A stretch of DNA of 7,448 bases from JBBCJT01 sp037190665 (GTDB lineage: Bacteria > Pseudomonadota > Alphaproteobacteria > Acetobacterales > Acetobacteraceae). The notes under the pieces are model-generated. The model made no database searches, was not told the origin of the DNA, and saw only the letters and a program-made list of their open reading frames with translations. A program made the position numbers and the translations under genes. Where the stretch lies: NCBI GenBank assembly GCA_037190665.1, contig JBBCJT010000213.1:1-7448 (forward strand), written 5' to 3'. Shown piece by piece: positions 1 through 6,483 of the stretch (positions within the stretch are counted from its first letter, which is position 1; every line of letters begins with the position of its first letter).

Positions 1-374
1 TTCACCGTGCCGTGCGCGATGCCCATCGCCGCCTCGCGCGCGGCCACTACCTCCGACAGCAGCCGCACATGCAGCGGGCCTTCGACCTTGGTGACCGACA
101 GCCAGCCCACGCCCGGGATCACCGCGGCCTCGATATCGCGCACCGCCATCTCGAGCGGCCGGTTGATGCGCACGCCGACGGGCGTGCCGTTGCTGGTGAT
201 CTTCTTCACCGCCGCCGGAAGCGCCTTGCGTGCGGCCTCCTTCTCGGACGGGGCGACGGCGTCCTCCAGGTCGAGCAGGATCGCATCCGCGCCGCGCGTG
301 TTCGCCTTCTCGACGAAGCGTTCCTTGTTGGCCGGCACGAACAGCACCGAGCGGTGGGCGGGAAGGGTGGTCAT
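1..374 (-). CDS. HpcH/HpaI aldolase / citrate lyase beta-subunit (CitE-like) acyl-CoA lyase, 3' end outside window
   Basis: Only the N-terminal 124 codons lie in the window; the gene runs off the left edge. The protein opens with the CitE hallmarks: RSVLFVPA at residues 8-15, the strand and acidic motif LLDLEDAV at 33-40, VRIN at 68-71 and TKVEG at 95-99, which correspond to substrate/CoA and Mg2+-binding segments of the TIM-barrel family. Family members cleave or form C-C bonds in CoA thioesters such as malyl-CoA, citramalyl-CoA, HMG-CoA or citryl-CoA. The ATG at 374-372 overlaps the stop of the CoA-transferase gene in an ATGA arrangement and has a strong ribosome site, GAGGAGG, 7 nt upstream. 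Being last in the visible chain, directly after a CoA-transferase, it plausibly cleaves the CoA ester that enzyme makes. Exact substrate is unknown. The family call is firm; the choice of citramalyl-, malyl- or another CoA ester is inference. Confidence 0.93.
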   Translation of the reverse strand, partial: MTTLPAHRSVLFVPANKERFVEKANTRGADAILLDLEDAVAPSEKEAARKALPAAVKKITSNGTPVGVRINRPLEMAVRDIEAAVIPGVGWLSVTKVEGPLHVRLLSEVVAAREAAMGIAHGTV

Positions 375-1630
375 GCGGCAGCCTCCTCGGATGCGGTCTC
401 GCCTGCGGTCACCAGCACGCCCTTGCGGCCGAGTTCGGCGATCTCCGTCTCGCTGAAGCCTGCCTCGTGCAGCGCTTCTTCATTGTGCTGGCCCAGATGC
501 GGGGCAGGCCGGAAGTAGCCGCCCGGCGTGCCGGTCAGCCGCACGGGAATGCCGTGGGTGGGCAGCGAGCCGAGGTCGGGGTCGTCCAGCTCCAGCACCG
601 TCTCCCGCGCGACCATGTGCGGGTCTTCCATGATCTGCTCGATGTCGTAGACCGGCCCGATCGTCACCTCGGCCTTCTCGAAGAAGGCGACCGCCTCGGC
701 CTGGGTCATCGGGGCGATGAAATCGGCGACCACCTTGTCCAGCTCGTCCGCCCGGGCGATCCGCCGCGTGTTGTTGCGCAGGTCCGGATCGTCGGCGAGG
801 TCGTCGCGGCCGATCGCGCGGAACAGCCGCACCGCCATCGCCGCGACCGAGGTGGACAGCGAGACGTAGCGCCCGTCCCTCGTGCGATAGACGTTGCGCG
901 GCGCGGTGCCCGGGCTGCGGCTGCCGTAACGCTGCTTCTTCTTGCCGGTCAGCCGGAAGCTCGCCGCCTGCGGGCCGAGGATGGCGAACATCGGGTCGAG
1001 CAGCGACACGTCGATCACCTGCCCCTTGCCGCCCGAGACCTCCACGTTGCGCAGCGCGGCGAGGGTTGCCATCGCGCCCGCGTAGCCCGCGACGGAATCG
1101 GCGAGCGCCAGCGGTGGCAGCACCGGCTCGCGGTCAGGGAAGCCGTTGATCTCCGCGAAGCCCGACATGCCCTCGACCAGCGTGCCGAAGCCGGGCCGCT
1201 TGGCGTAGGGGCCGGTCTGGCCGAAGCCGGTGATGCGCACGATCAGCAGCTTCGGGTTGGCGGCGAGCAGCGCGTCCGGCGGGATGCCCATGGCCTCCAG
1301 CGTGCCGGTGCGGAAGCTCTCCACCAGCACATCCGCATTCGCCGCGAGCCTCCGGATCACGCCGACGCCTTCGGGGTGGCGGAAGTCGATCGCGACCGAG
1401 CGCTTGTTCCGGCAGAGCACCTTCCAGTGCGCTTCCTGCCCCGCCGCCTTCCACGCGCGCAGCGTATCGCCGGTGCGCGGCTCCACCTTGATCACGTCCG
1501 CGCCGAAATCGGCGAGCATGCCGGTGAGCGTGTTGCCGCAGACGAGCCGCGACAGGTCGATCACGCGGACGCCGTCGAGCGGGCCGGTGCCGGCGGGGTT
1601 GAAGGAACGTCGGTGGAGGGCTTCGGTCAT
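371..1630 (-). CDS. CaiB/BaiF family III CoA-transferase
   Basis: A 419-residue protein, normal length for family III CoA-transferases, which move CoA from a donor such as succinyl-CoA to a carboxylic acid through an aspartyl-CoA intermediate. Visible family features are the N-terminal PLDGVRVIDLSRLVCG segment (18-32), ADFGADVIKVEPRTGD (40-55), the VLVESFRTG block (101-109), RITGFGQTGPYAKRPGF (132-148) and ALADSVAG (175-182), whose Asp178 sits where the catalytic Asp is expected. GKGQVIDVSLLD (201-212) follows. The ATG at 1630 overlaps the stop of the ABC ATPase gene (ATGA), preceded by GAGAG in the usual ribosome-site window. Its own TGA overlaps the CitE-like start. This double overlap ties transport, CoA activation and lyase translation together. 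The acid substrate is not readable; itaconate, citramalate, mesaconate or malate are possibilities by analogy with other CoA-transferase/CitE pairs. No broken motif seen. Confidence 0.95.
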   Translation of the reverse strand: MTEALHRRSFNPAGTGPLDGVRVIDLSRLVCGNTLTGMLADFGADVIKVEPRTGDTLRAWKAAGQEAHWKVLCRNKRSVAIDFRHPEGVGVIRRLAANADVLVESFRTGTLEAMGIPPDALLAANPKLLIVRITGFGQTGPYAKRPGFGTLVEGMSGFAEINGFPDREPVLPPLALADSVAGYAGAMATLAALRNVEVSGGKGQVIDVSLLDPMFAILGPQAASFRLTGKKKQRYGSRSPGTAPRNVYRTRDGRYVSLSTSVAAMAVRLFRAIGRDDLADDPDLRNNTRRIARADELDKVVADFIAPMTQAEAVAFFEKAEVTIGPVYDIEQIMEDPHMVARETVLELDDPDLGSLPTHGIPVRLTGTPGGYFRPAPHLGQHNEEALHEAGFSETEIAELGRKGVLVTAGETASEEAAA

Positions 1631-2712
1631 GTCGTCTCTCGGAACAGGATGCCGCCGTCATCGGGCACCCAGAGTGTCGTCACCTCGCCATCGGGCGGCA
1701 TCGGCTGGTCGAGCCGCATCGTCCCGCCCGCTGTCGCGTAGGCGACCTGATAGGCGCCGCCGACATAGGCCGACGTCACCACCTTCGCGGACACGGAGGT
1801 TCCGCCCGCGCCCGCCGCTTCGCTGCCGACCCGAAGCTGCTCGGGCCGCAGCGCGAGCGTCAGCCGGTCGCCGCGCCGCAGCGGGCCATGCGCGCGCGCC
1901 TGCACAACGCCGCCGTCGGGCAGCCGCATGCGCGCCGTTGCACCACCCGCCGCATCCGCTTCCGCCTCGCCCTTCAGGAAGTTCATCGTGCCGATGAAGT
2001 CGGCGACGAACGGATCGGCCGGATCCTCGTAGATCTCCTGCGGGGTGCCGATCTGCGCGATGTTGCCGCCGTTCATCACCACCACGCGGTCGGACAGGGC
2101 CAACGCCTCGATCTGGTCGTGGGTGACGTAGATCGTGGTCAGCTTCAGCCGGTGGCGCAGCTCGGCGAGCCAGGCGCGGGCGCGATCGCGCAGCTTGGCG
2201 TCGAGGTTCGACAGCGGCTCGTCGAGCAGCAGCAGCTCCGGCTGATAGACCAGCGTGCGCGCCAGCGCGACACGCTGCTGCTGCCCGCCGGAAAGCTGGT
2301 GCGGATAGCGGTCCGTGAAGCTCACCATCTCGACCAGCGATAGCACCTCCTCGATGCGCCGCTGGGCCTCGGCGCCCTTGATCTTCCGCAGGTCGAGGGG
2401 GAAGGCAACGTTCTGCCGCACCGTCATGTGCGGCCACAGCGCATAGGACTGGAACACCAGCCCGCAATTGCGCCGCTCCGGCGGCACGAACAGCCCGCTG
2501 TCGCTGTCGTAGAAGGTGTGCGGGCCGAGCTGGATGCGCCCGCCATCGGGCCGGTCGAGCCCGGCGATGGCCGCGAGCGTGGTGGATTTGCCGCAGCCGG
2601 ACGGGCCGAGCAGCGAGACGAACTCGCCATCGGCGACGGTCAGCGAGATGCCGTTGACCGCGATCACCGGACCGAAGCGGCGCAGCAGGTTGGTGAGGAT
2701 GAGTTCAGCCAT
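1627..2712 (-). CDS. ABC transporter ATP-binding protein, FbpC/AfuC/PotA-like, with TOBE domain
   Basis: A 361-residue importer ATPase that powers the permease encoded just upstream. All nucleotide-binding motifs are intact: Walker A GPSGCGKST (36-44), Q-loop Gln88 followed by SYALWPHMTV, signature LSGGQQQRVALA (140-151), Walker B LLLDEP (161-166), D-loop SNLD (168-171) and switch His198 in YVTHDQ. The C-terminal part, roughly 245-361, carries a TOBE-like regulatory region (ALRPEQLRVG and onward). The LWPHMTV wording and the layout fit the Fe3+/spermidine/putrescine/phosphonate group. The start at 2712 is chosen over an in-frame ATG at 2751: it gives the family-typical N-terminus MAELIL, has GGAG 9 nt upstream, and overlaps the permease stop by only 8 nt. 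The stop overlaps the CoA-transferase start. The substrate class cannot be taken from the ATPase alone. Confidence 0.96.
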   Translation of the reverse strand: MAELILTNLLRRFGPVIAVNGISLTVADGEFVSLLGPSGCGKSTTLAAIAGLDRPDGGRIQLGPHTFYDSDSGLFVPPERRNCGLVFQSYALWPHMTVRQNVAFPLDLRKIKGAEAQRRIEEVLSLVEMVSFTDRYPHQLSGGQQQRVALARTLVYQPELLLLDEPLSNLDAKLRDRARAWLAELRHRLKLTTIYVTHDQIEALALSDRVVVMNGGNIAQIGTPQEIYEDPADPFVADFIGTMNFLKGEAEADAAGGATARMRLPDGGVVQARAHGPLRRGDRLTLALRPEQLRVGSEAAGAGGTSVSAKVVTSAYVGGAYQVAYATAGGTMRLDQPMPPDGEVTTLWVPDDGGILFRETT

Positions 2713-4402
2713 ACAGGCGTACTCCGAAGACCGTCCGCGCGACGCCGACACAGGTGCCGATCACCGCGATCTGGATTGCGGCAAGCGCCGCCGCCTGTCC
2801 CATCTCGCCGCCGGTCCACAGGTTGAGCTGCGTGGTGCCGATCACCTCGCTGCCGGGGGCGAACAGGAACATCGCGGTGCTGTATTCCTTGAAGAAGGCG
2901 ATGAAGAGGATCGTGTAACAGGCGACCAGCGCGGGCTTCATCAGCGGCAGCACGATGCGCCGGCTCGTCGTCAGCCAGTCGGCCCCCTTCACCCGCGCGG
3001 CACGGTCGAGGTCGGGGCTGATCTGGAGCAGGATCGGCGCCACCGCCCCGAACCCGGCCGGGATCAGATGCATGGTGAAGGCGATGATCATGATCCAGAT
3101 CGTGTTGCGGATGCCGCCGATGCCCGGAATCATGGTCAACGCGTAGAAGAAGCCGAGGCCTGCCACCACGCCCGGCACCGCGCGCGGGAACAGCGCGATG
3201 TATTGCAGTGCCTTGCGGAACGGGAATTCCGACCGGTGGCAGACGATCGCGATCGAGGCGACCAGCAGCGTCGCCAGCGCGCCGCCGATGATGCTGATCA
3301 GGAAGGAGTTGACGATCGAGCGGTGCGCGACATCGAAGGCAAGAAGGCCGGTGAAGTTGTCGAAGGTCAGCACCTCCGAGACCGGCACCAGCGGCGAGAG
3401 GAAGGATGTGAAGGCACGCAGGATCAGCGTGCCGAGCGGCAGCATCACCGCGAACAGCAGGTAGGTGCAGGCGAGCAGGAAGGCGGGGATGCGCAGCGCG
3501 TTGAGCGCGAACGGCCGCGGCCGCGTGGCCTTGCCGCCCAGCGTCTCGTACCGGCGCGTGTTGCCCAGCAGCCGCGCCTGCAACCAGACCAGCACGCAGA
3601 CGATGACGAGCAGGAACACCGCGGCGGTCGCGACCGTCCCCTGCCCGGATTGCCGCACGCCGATCACGTTGCGCAGCAGGAAGGTGGAGAGCACCTCGAT
3701 GTTGGCGGGCCCGCCGAAGACGAGCGGGATCGACAGCAGCTCCAGCGCGACGGTGAAGTTGAGCACTGCGCTGTAGAAGATGGCGGGCTTCAGCAGGGGC
3801 AGGGTGATGCGGACCAGCGTGCGCATCGTGCCGGCGCCCGAGACGCGCGCGGCTTCCTCGAGCGCGGGATCGGCGATCCCGGCCGAGGCGGTGCAGTAGA
3901 GGAACGCGACGGGCGCGAGCGACACGCCCGCCATCACCGCCATGCCGGTGAGCGTATAGAGGTCCCACGGCGACTCCTCGAACACCGGCGAGAGGAGCAG
4001 CGTCAGGTAGCCTGAGGGGCCGTACATCGCGTACCAGCCGAACGACAGGATCAGTGCGGAGACGTAGATCGGCCACAGGAACATCTCGCCGATCAGCCGC
4101 GCGTAGGGCATGTCGGTGCGTCCGATCAGCACCGCCGCCCCGGTCCCCAGCACCTGCGCGATCACCGTGGTGGCGATGGCGAACAGGAAGGTGTTGATCA
4201 GGACAGTGATGAACTCGCCCGTGCCCGCGAGCTCGACGAAGTTGTTCAGCGTGAACTGCTGGCCGGAATCGTACAGCGGCCGGTCGATCACCGCCTGATA
4301 CAGGATCGGGATCAGCGGCGCGGCCACCAGCACGACAGTGAGCAGCGCGAGCCCGTACTGGATCGGGGCCTCGCGGCCCCGACCCGTGGAAACGGCGCGC
4401 AT
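2705..4402 (-). CDS. ABC transporter permease, fused two-domain MetI-like (FbpB/AfuB type)
   Basis: A 565-residue inner-membrane protein with about 12 hydrophobic segments (near residues 18-36, 69-93, 104-122, 147-170, 205-230, 257-279, 303-328, 362-387, 399-421, 431-458, 489-515 and 535-558). It is two permease domains in one chain, as in ferric-type systems. Each half has the cytoplasmic coupling loop that docks on the ATPase: EEAARVSGAG...LPLLKPA at about 182-207 and DRAARVKGAD...LPLMKPA at about 466-491. One polypeptide therefore forms the whole translocation pore with an ATPase dimer. The ATG at 4402 lies 4 nt after the binding-protein stop and has only a weak ribosome site, suggesting translational coupling. 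The stop overlaps the ATPase start by 8 nt. The fold and role are clear. The family is usually labelled iron(III), but the neighbours make an organic-acid substrate at least as likely. Confidence 0.95.
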   Translation of the reverse strand: MRAVSTGRGREAPIQYGLALLTVVLVAAPLIPILYQAVIDRPLYDSGQQFTLNNFVELAGTGEFITVLINTFLFAIATTVIAQVLGTGAAVLIGRTDMPYARLIGEMFLWPIYVSALILSFGWYAMYGPSGYLTLLLSPVFEESPWDLYTLTGMAVMAGVSLAPVAFLYCTASAGIADPALEEAARVSGAGTMRTLVRITLPLLKPAIFYSAVLNFTVALELLSIPLVFGGPANIEVLSTFLLRNVIGVRQSGQGTVATAAVFLLVIVCVLVWLQARLLGNTRRYETLGGKATRPRPFALNALRIPAFLLACTYLLFAVMLPLGTLILRAFTSFLSPLVPVSEVLTFDNFTGLLAFDVAHRSIVNSFLISIIGGALATLLVASIAIVCHRSEFPFRKALQYIALFPRAVPGVVAGLGFFYALTMIPGIGGIRNTIWIMIIAFTMHLIPAGFGAVAPILLQISPDLDRAARVKGADWLTTSRRIVLPLMKPALVACYTILFIAFFKEYSTAMFLFAPGSEVIGTTQLNLWTGGEMGQAAALAAIQIAVIGTCVGVARTVFGVRLYG

Positions 4403-4406
4403 GCGC

Positions 4407-5507
4407 TCAGCGGATCCCGAACACGCTCTTCCAGCGCGTCTGGAACGCGTCGAAGCCGGAGATCATGTTCGGGTCGTAGTTGACGAGGACGATGTTGTTC
4501 TCGCCCCCCACGTCCTTGACGATCGAGGAGTAGGAGTGGCGGATCCCGTCGCCGGCGGACACGTCGGGGCGCGCGGGGGTCAGGCCGCCGCGGCCGAATG
4601 CCTGCTGCCCTTCCTTGGAGACGATCCAGTCGAGCATCAGCTTCGCCGCGTTGATGTTGCGCGCACCCTTCGGGATCGCCACGCCGCGCATCATCAGCAC
4701 CTGTCCGTCATTGGCGAAGGACCAGCCGAGCAGCCGCGCGCGGGCGGGATCGGCAAGGCGCGGCCAGATCGTGATCGCCGAGACGAAGTAGCCGATGTGG
4801 TACTCGCCGGAGGTGATCTTCTCCGTCATCGGTCCGCCGCCGGTCTCGAAGCGCGGCTGCGCCTTGGCGACGCTGGCGAGCCAGTCCCAGGCCTGCGGCC
4901 GGTCGCGCGTGAAGGCGAAGTTCGCCGCGTAGCCGAAGGGCGCGGTGTGCACGCCGTAGGAGGTGACCCTGTTGCGCCACGGTCCCGCATTCGCCGCCGC
5001 CAGCTCGGCGAACTGCGCGAAGCTTTTGGGCCGCCGCGCCTCCGGCACCAGCGCGTTGTTCCACAGGAAGATCAGCGGGTCGGCCGAGATCGTGTAGAGC
5101 CCCGGCAGTGGCTTCGCCCAGTCCGGCCAGGCGCCCGCTTCGGGGGAGACGTATTCGAGGATCTCCCCGCGGCGGGAGAAGTCGATCCATCCGTCGGGCT
5201 GGGCGGTGGCGAGCAGGTCGGCTGTGGCGCTGCCCGTGCCGCGCTCGGCAAGATAGCGCTCCATCACCTCGCGCGAGCCGATGTCGATCGTCTCCACGCG
5301 GATGCCCGGGTGCTTTTGGTTGAAGCCCTGGATCACCGGCCGCCAGTTCTCGGCCTGCATGTTCGAGTAGATGACCAGCCGCCCCTCGCGCTGCGCGGCG
5401 GCCGGATCGGGCGGGCCGAGCGGGGCGGCCTGCTGGGCGAACGCGGGCAGCGGCAGGGCGAGTCCGGCGGCGCCGGCGGCCACGAAGTGTCTGCGGCGGA
5501 TGATCAC
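4407..5507 (-). CDS. Periplasmic ABC solute-binding protein (AfuA/FbpA-like family) with Tat-type signal peptide
   Basis: A 366-residue extracellular solute-binding protein that delivers ligand to the permease encoded 4 nt downstream. It begins with a twin-arginine-like signal, RRRHFV at residues 4-9, a hydrophobic stretch to about 20 and a likely cleavage after AFA (24/25). The mature part opens with EGRLVIYSNMQAENWRPVI (41-59), the usual first strand and helix of AfuA/FbpA-like proteins, followed by FNQKHPGIRVETIDIGSRE (62-80) and ADLLATAQPDGWIDF (96-110), and near the C-terminus KGARNINAAKLMLDWIVSKEGQ (280-301). No Tyr-Tyr pair occurs anywhere, although ferric-binding members typically use one, so iron is not assured as ligand. 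The start is a GTG at 5507 with a strong AAGGGAGGA upstream; no competing upstream in-frame start was seen. The gap to the hydrolase gene is 31 nt. The fold call is firm; the ligand is unknown. Confidence 0.93.
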   Translation of the reverse strand: MIIRRRHFVAAGAAGLALPLPAFAQQAAPLGPPDPAAAQREGRLVIYSNMQAENWRPVIQGFNQKHPGIRVETIDIGSREVMERYLAERGTGSATADLLATAQPDGWIDFSRRGEILEYVSPEAGAWPDWAKPLPGLYTISADPLIFLWNNALVPEARRPKSFAQFAELAAANAGPWRNRVTSYGVHTAPFGYAANFAFTRDRPQAWDWLASVAKAQPRFETGGGPMTEKITSGEYHIGYFVSAITIWPRLADPARARLLGWSFANDGQVLMMRGVAIPKGARNINAAKLMLDWIVSKEGQQAFGRGGLTPARPDVSAGDGIRHSYSSIVKDVGGENNIVLVNYDPNMISGFDAFQTRWKSVFGIR

Positions 5508-5538
5508 GTTGGTCGTTCCTCCCTTGAATGCGGGCCGC
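5508..5538 (-). promoter_or_regulatory. Ribosome-binding site and short spacer before the solute-binding protein gene
   Basis: The 31 nt between the hydrolase stop and the GTG start contain, on the minus strand, AAGGGAGGAACGACCAAC immediately before GTG. The purine run AAGGGAGGA closely matches the anti-Shine-Dalgarno sequence and is the strongest such site in the operon. That fits the high output usually needed for a periplasmic binding protein relative to its membrane partners. No terminator is visible in the spacer, so hydrolase and transporter are probably one transcript. Confidence 0.75.
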
Positions 5539-6384
5539 TCAGCGGCTGCGGATGTCCGCGAGCGCGTCGGCGAAGAAATCGGTCATCTGTTCCATGACCT
5601 TCAGCCCGTCATGCGGCACGTTCGGCACCAGATCGAAGCGCACGGAAATGCCGTTCTTCTCGAAGTTGCGGCGCAGCGTCTCCAGCCGCTCCGGCCGGGT
5701 GCGGCCGGAATCGTTCGCGCCCGGCATCCAGCTCTTCGCGCCTTCCTTGAAGGTGATCTCCCAGGTTTCCAGATCGGCGGCGCCGACAACCATGTGCACC
5801 GCGACCTTGCGCATCGCCGCGACGTCCAGGTCGATGCCGAACTGCGCCTTGATGTCGCGCGTGCCGACCCACCAGTCCCGATCCGGGTCGATCTGGGTGA
5901 TCGATCCGGGCGCGCCGATGCTGGCCGCCCACAGCCGCCTGGGATGCAGCAGCAGGAAGCGGTGCGCGAAATGCCCGCCGCCGGAGAAGCCGGCGATCGC
6001 GAAGGTGCGCGTGTCGATGCCGTATTTCTCGGCGACCTCGTCCACCATCGACAGCAGTATCTGGTCGTAGCGGATGTCGCCCTCGATCATCCGCTTGTAG
6101 CCGTCGCGGTTGCCGTCGCCGAGCACGCCGATCGGGAACAGCGGCGCAAGGATGATGCAGTTGTTCCACCGCGCGAAACCGGCCATTGCGTCACGGTAAT
6201 TGGTGAAGGCGCGGCCGGTGCCGTGCACGTAGACCACCAGCGCCGGCGGCCGCTTGTCCTCGCGCAGCCGCTTCGGCACGTACAGGCAGTAGGAGAAACG
6301 CGGATCGGATCGCGCCGCGAAGACCGGGGTGGGTCCGTAGTCGTACAACGCCCGCGCGCGGTCGGGGGCGGCCATCTCGTTCAC
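5539..6384 (-). CDS. Cytoplasmic alpha/beta hydrolase (esterase-like), first gene of the operon
   Basis: A 281-residue serine hydrolase. Visible are the oxyanion motif HGTG at 54-57 in LVVYVHGTGRAF, the nucleophile elbow GFSGG at 132-136 with Ser134, and a likely catalytic His258 in NVPHDG. Asp204 or Glu206 (GAADLETWE) are candidate acids. The layout resembles PHB-depolymerase/feruloyl-esterase-like or peptidase-like alpha/beta hydrolases. No signal peptide or membrane segment is seen, so it should act in the cytoplasm, after import. The start is set at the GTG at 6384 because GGGAGAAG lies directly upstream with the GGAG core 7 nt away. An ATG 9 nt further in (6375) would have a 16-nt spacing, and an ATG at 6501 would add 39 unrelated residues and fill the intergenic region. 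It precedes the binding-protein gene by 31 nt. Substrate unknown; an ester, lactone or thioester of the transported acid is an inference. Confidence 0.88.
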   Translation of the reverse strand: MNEMAAPDRARALYDYGPTPVFAARSDPRFSYCLYVPKRLREDKRPPALVVYVHGTGRAFTNYRDAMAGFARWNNCIILAPLFPIGVLGDGNRDGYKRMIEGDIRYDQILLSMVDEVAEKYGIDTRTFAIAGFSGGGHFAHRFLLLHPRRLWAASIGAPGSITQIDPDRDWWVGTRDIKAQFGIDLDVAAMRKVAVHMVVGAADLETWEITFKEGAKSWMPGANDSGRTRPERLETLRRNFEKNGISVRFDLVPNVPHDGLKVMEQMTDFFADALADIRSR

Positions 6385-6437
6385 GTTTCTTCTCCCAATC
6401 TTCGGGCAGCGCGCCCGACAGGCCGCGACCTTTGCAT
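6381..6437 (-). other. Possible 18-codon leader ORF overlapping the hydrolase start
   Basis: On the minus strand an ATG at 6437 opens 18 codons (MQRSRPVGRAARRLGEET) and ends with a TGA that overlaps the hydrolase GTG start as GTGA. It would be an Arg-rich leader peptide translationally coupled to the hydrolase. Against it, there is no purine-rich ribosome site before this ATG (the upstream bases are ATCTTCGGG), and the frame stays open upstream for several hundred bases, as random frames often do in GC-rich DNA. Listed because the overlap matches the other operon junctions; probability of being real is low. Confidence 0.15.
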
Positions 6438-6446
6438 CCCGAAGAT
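6398..6446 (-). promoter_or_regulatory. Overlapping inverted repeats in the hydrolase mRNA leader (possible alternative hairpins)
   Basis: Two perfect inverted repeats share an arm. A 9-bp repeat pairs 6398-6406 (ATCTTCGGG on plus) with 6438-6446 (CCCGAAGAT), around a 31-nt loop. A 6-bp repeat pairs 6402-6407 (TCGGGC) with 6413-6418 (GCCCGA), around a 5-nt loop. Bases 6402-6406 belong to both, so the structures exclude each other if transcribed. The shared arm ends only a few bases before the GGGAGAAG ribosome site of the hydrolase gene. There is no U-run, so this is not a classical terminator. It could be a leader switch, a protein-binding site, or chance in GC-rich DNA. No known riboswitch class was recognised. 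Confidence 0.35.
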
Positions 6447-6454
6447 GACCAGGC

Positions 6455-6483
6455 AATAGAGCCCGGGAGCGGTTGCAACCCAA
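6455..6483 (-). promoter_or_regulatory. Weak candidate sigma70-type promoter for the transporter/catabolic operon
   Basis: On the minus strand TTGGGT (6483-6478) is followed after exactly 17 bases by TCTATT (6460-6455). The matches to TTGACA and TATAAT are only 3 of 6 and 4 of 6, but the spacing is ideal and the location, about 70 bases before the hydrolase start, is sensible. A 10-bp palindrome lies inside the spacer and overlaps the -35 element, as expected for a repressor operator. Weak matches like this arise by chance, so this is only a candidate. Confidence 0.25.
6471..6480. promoter_or_regulatory. Perfect 10-bp palindrome GGTTGCAACC, candidate operator
   Basis: GGTTGCAACC reads the same on both strands and sits between the two divergent operons, within the spacer of the candidate minus-strand promoter. 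Palindromes of this size are typical cores of operators for dimeric helix-turn-helix repressors. The flanking bases do not extend the symmetry, and no regulator gene is in the window, so no family is assigned. Confidence 0.3.

Noticed and set aside
230..1741. Open frame of about 500 codons on the plus strand opposite the CoA-transferase
   Set aside because: Its translation is rich in Arg, His, Ala and Gly with no recognisable domain, and it lies antisense to a gene with clear family motifs. Such frames arise from the G/C-rich third codon positions of the real gene.
2713..2751. Longer ABC ATPase starting at the ATG at 2751
   Set aside because: It would add 13 residues before the standard MAEL N-terminus and lengthen the permease overlap to 47 nt; the ATG at 2712 has its own GGAG 9 nt upstream.
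2516..4015. Open frame of about 500 codons on the plus strand opposite the permease
   Set aside because: Low-complexity Arg/Gln/Asp/Glu/His-rich translation antisense to an intact 12-segment permease; a compositional shadow.
1627..5507. Naming the ABC cassette fbpABC or afuABC (ferric iron uptake)
   Set aside because: Family likeness is clear, but the missing Tyr-Tyr pair and the coupling to CoA-transferase and lyase genes make the iron assignment unsafe.
4338..5597. Long plus-strand frame opposite the solute-binding protein gene
   Set aside because: No family motif, biased composition, and antisense to a gene with a signal peptide and strong ribosome site.
6402..6418. TCGGGC-loop-GCCCGA as a rho-independent terminator
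   Set aside because: No T-run follows on either strand and the hairpin sits just before a start codon, where a terminator for the divergent genes is not expected.
5371..6459. Long plus-strand frame opposite the hydrolase gene
   Set aside because: Antisense to the HGTG/GFSGG hydrolase; the translation has no domain and a shadow-like composition.
6432..6460. Plus-strand promoter TTGCAT - 17 bp - AATAGA for the XpaC operon
   Set aside because: Only 3 of 6 matches in each hexamer; no better than chance, though the spacing is right. The plus-strand promoter remains unidentified.
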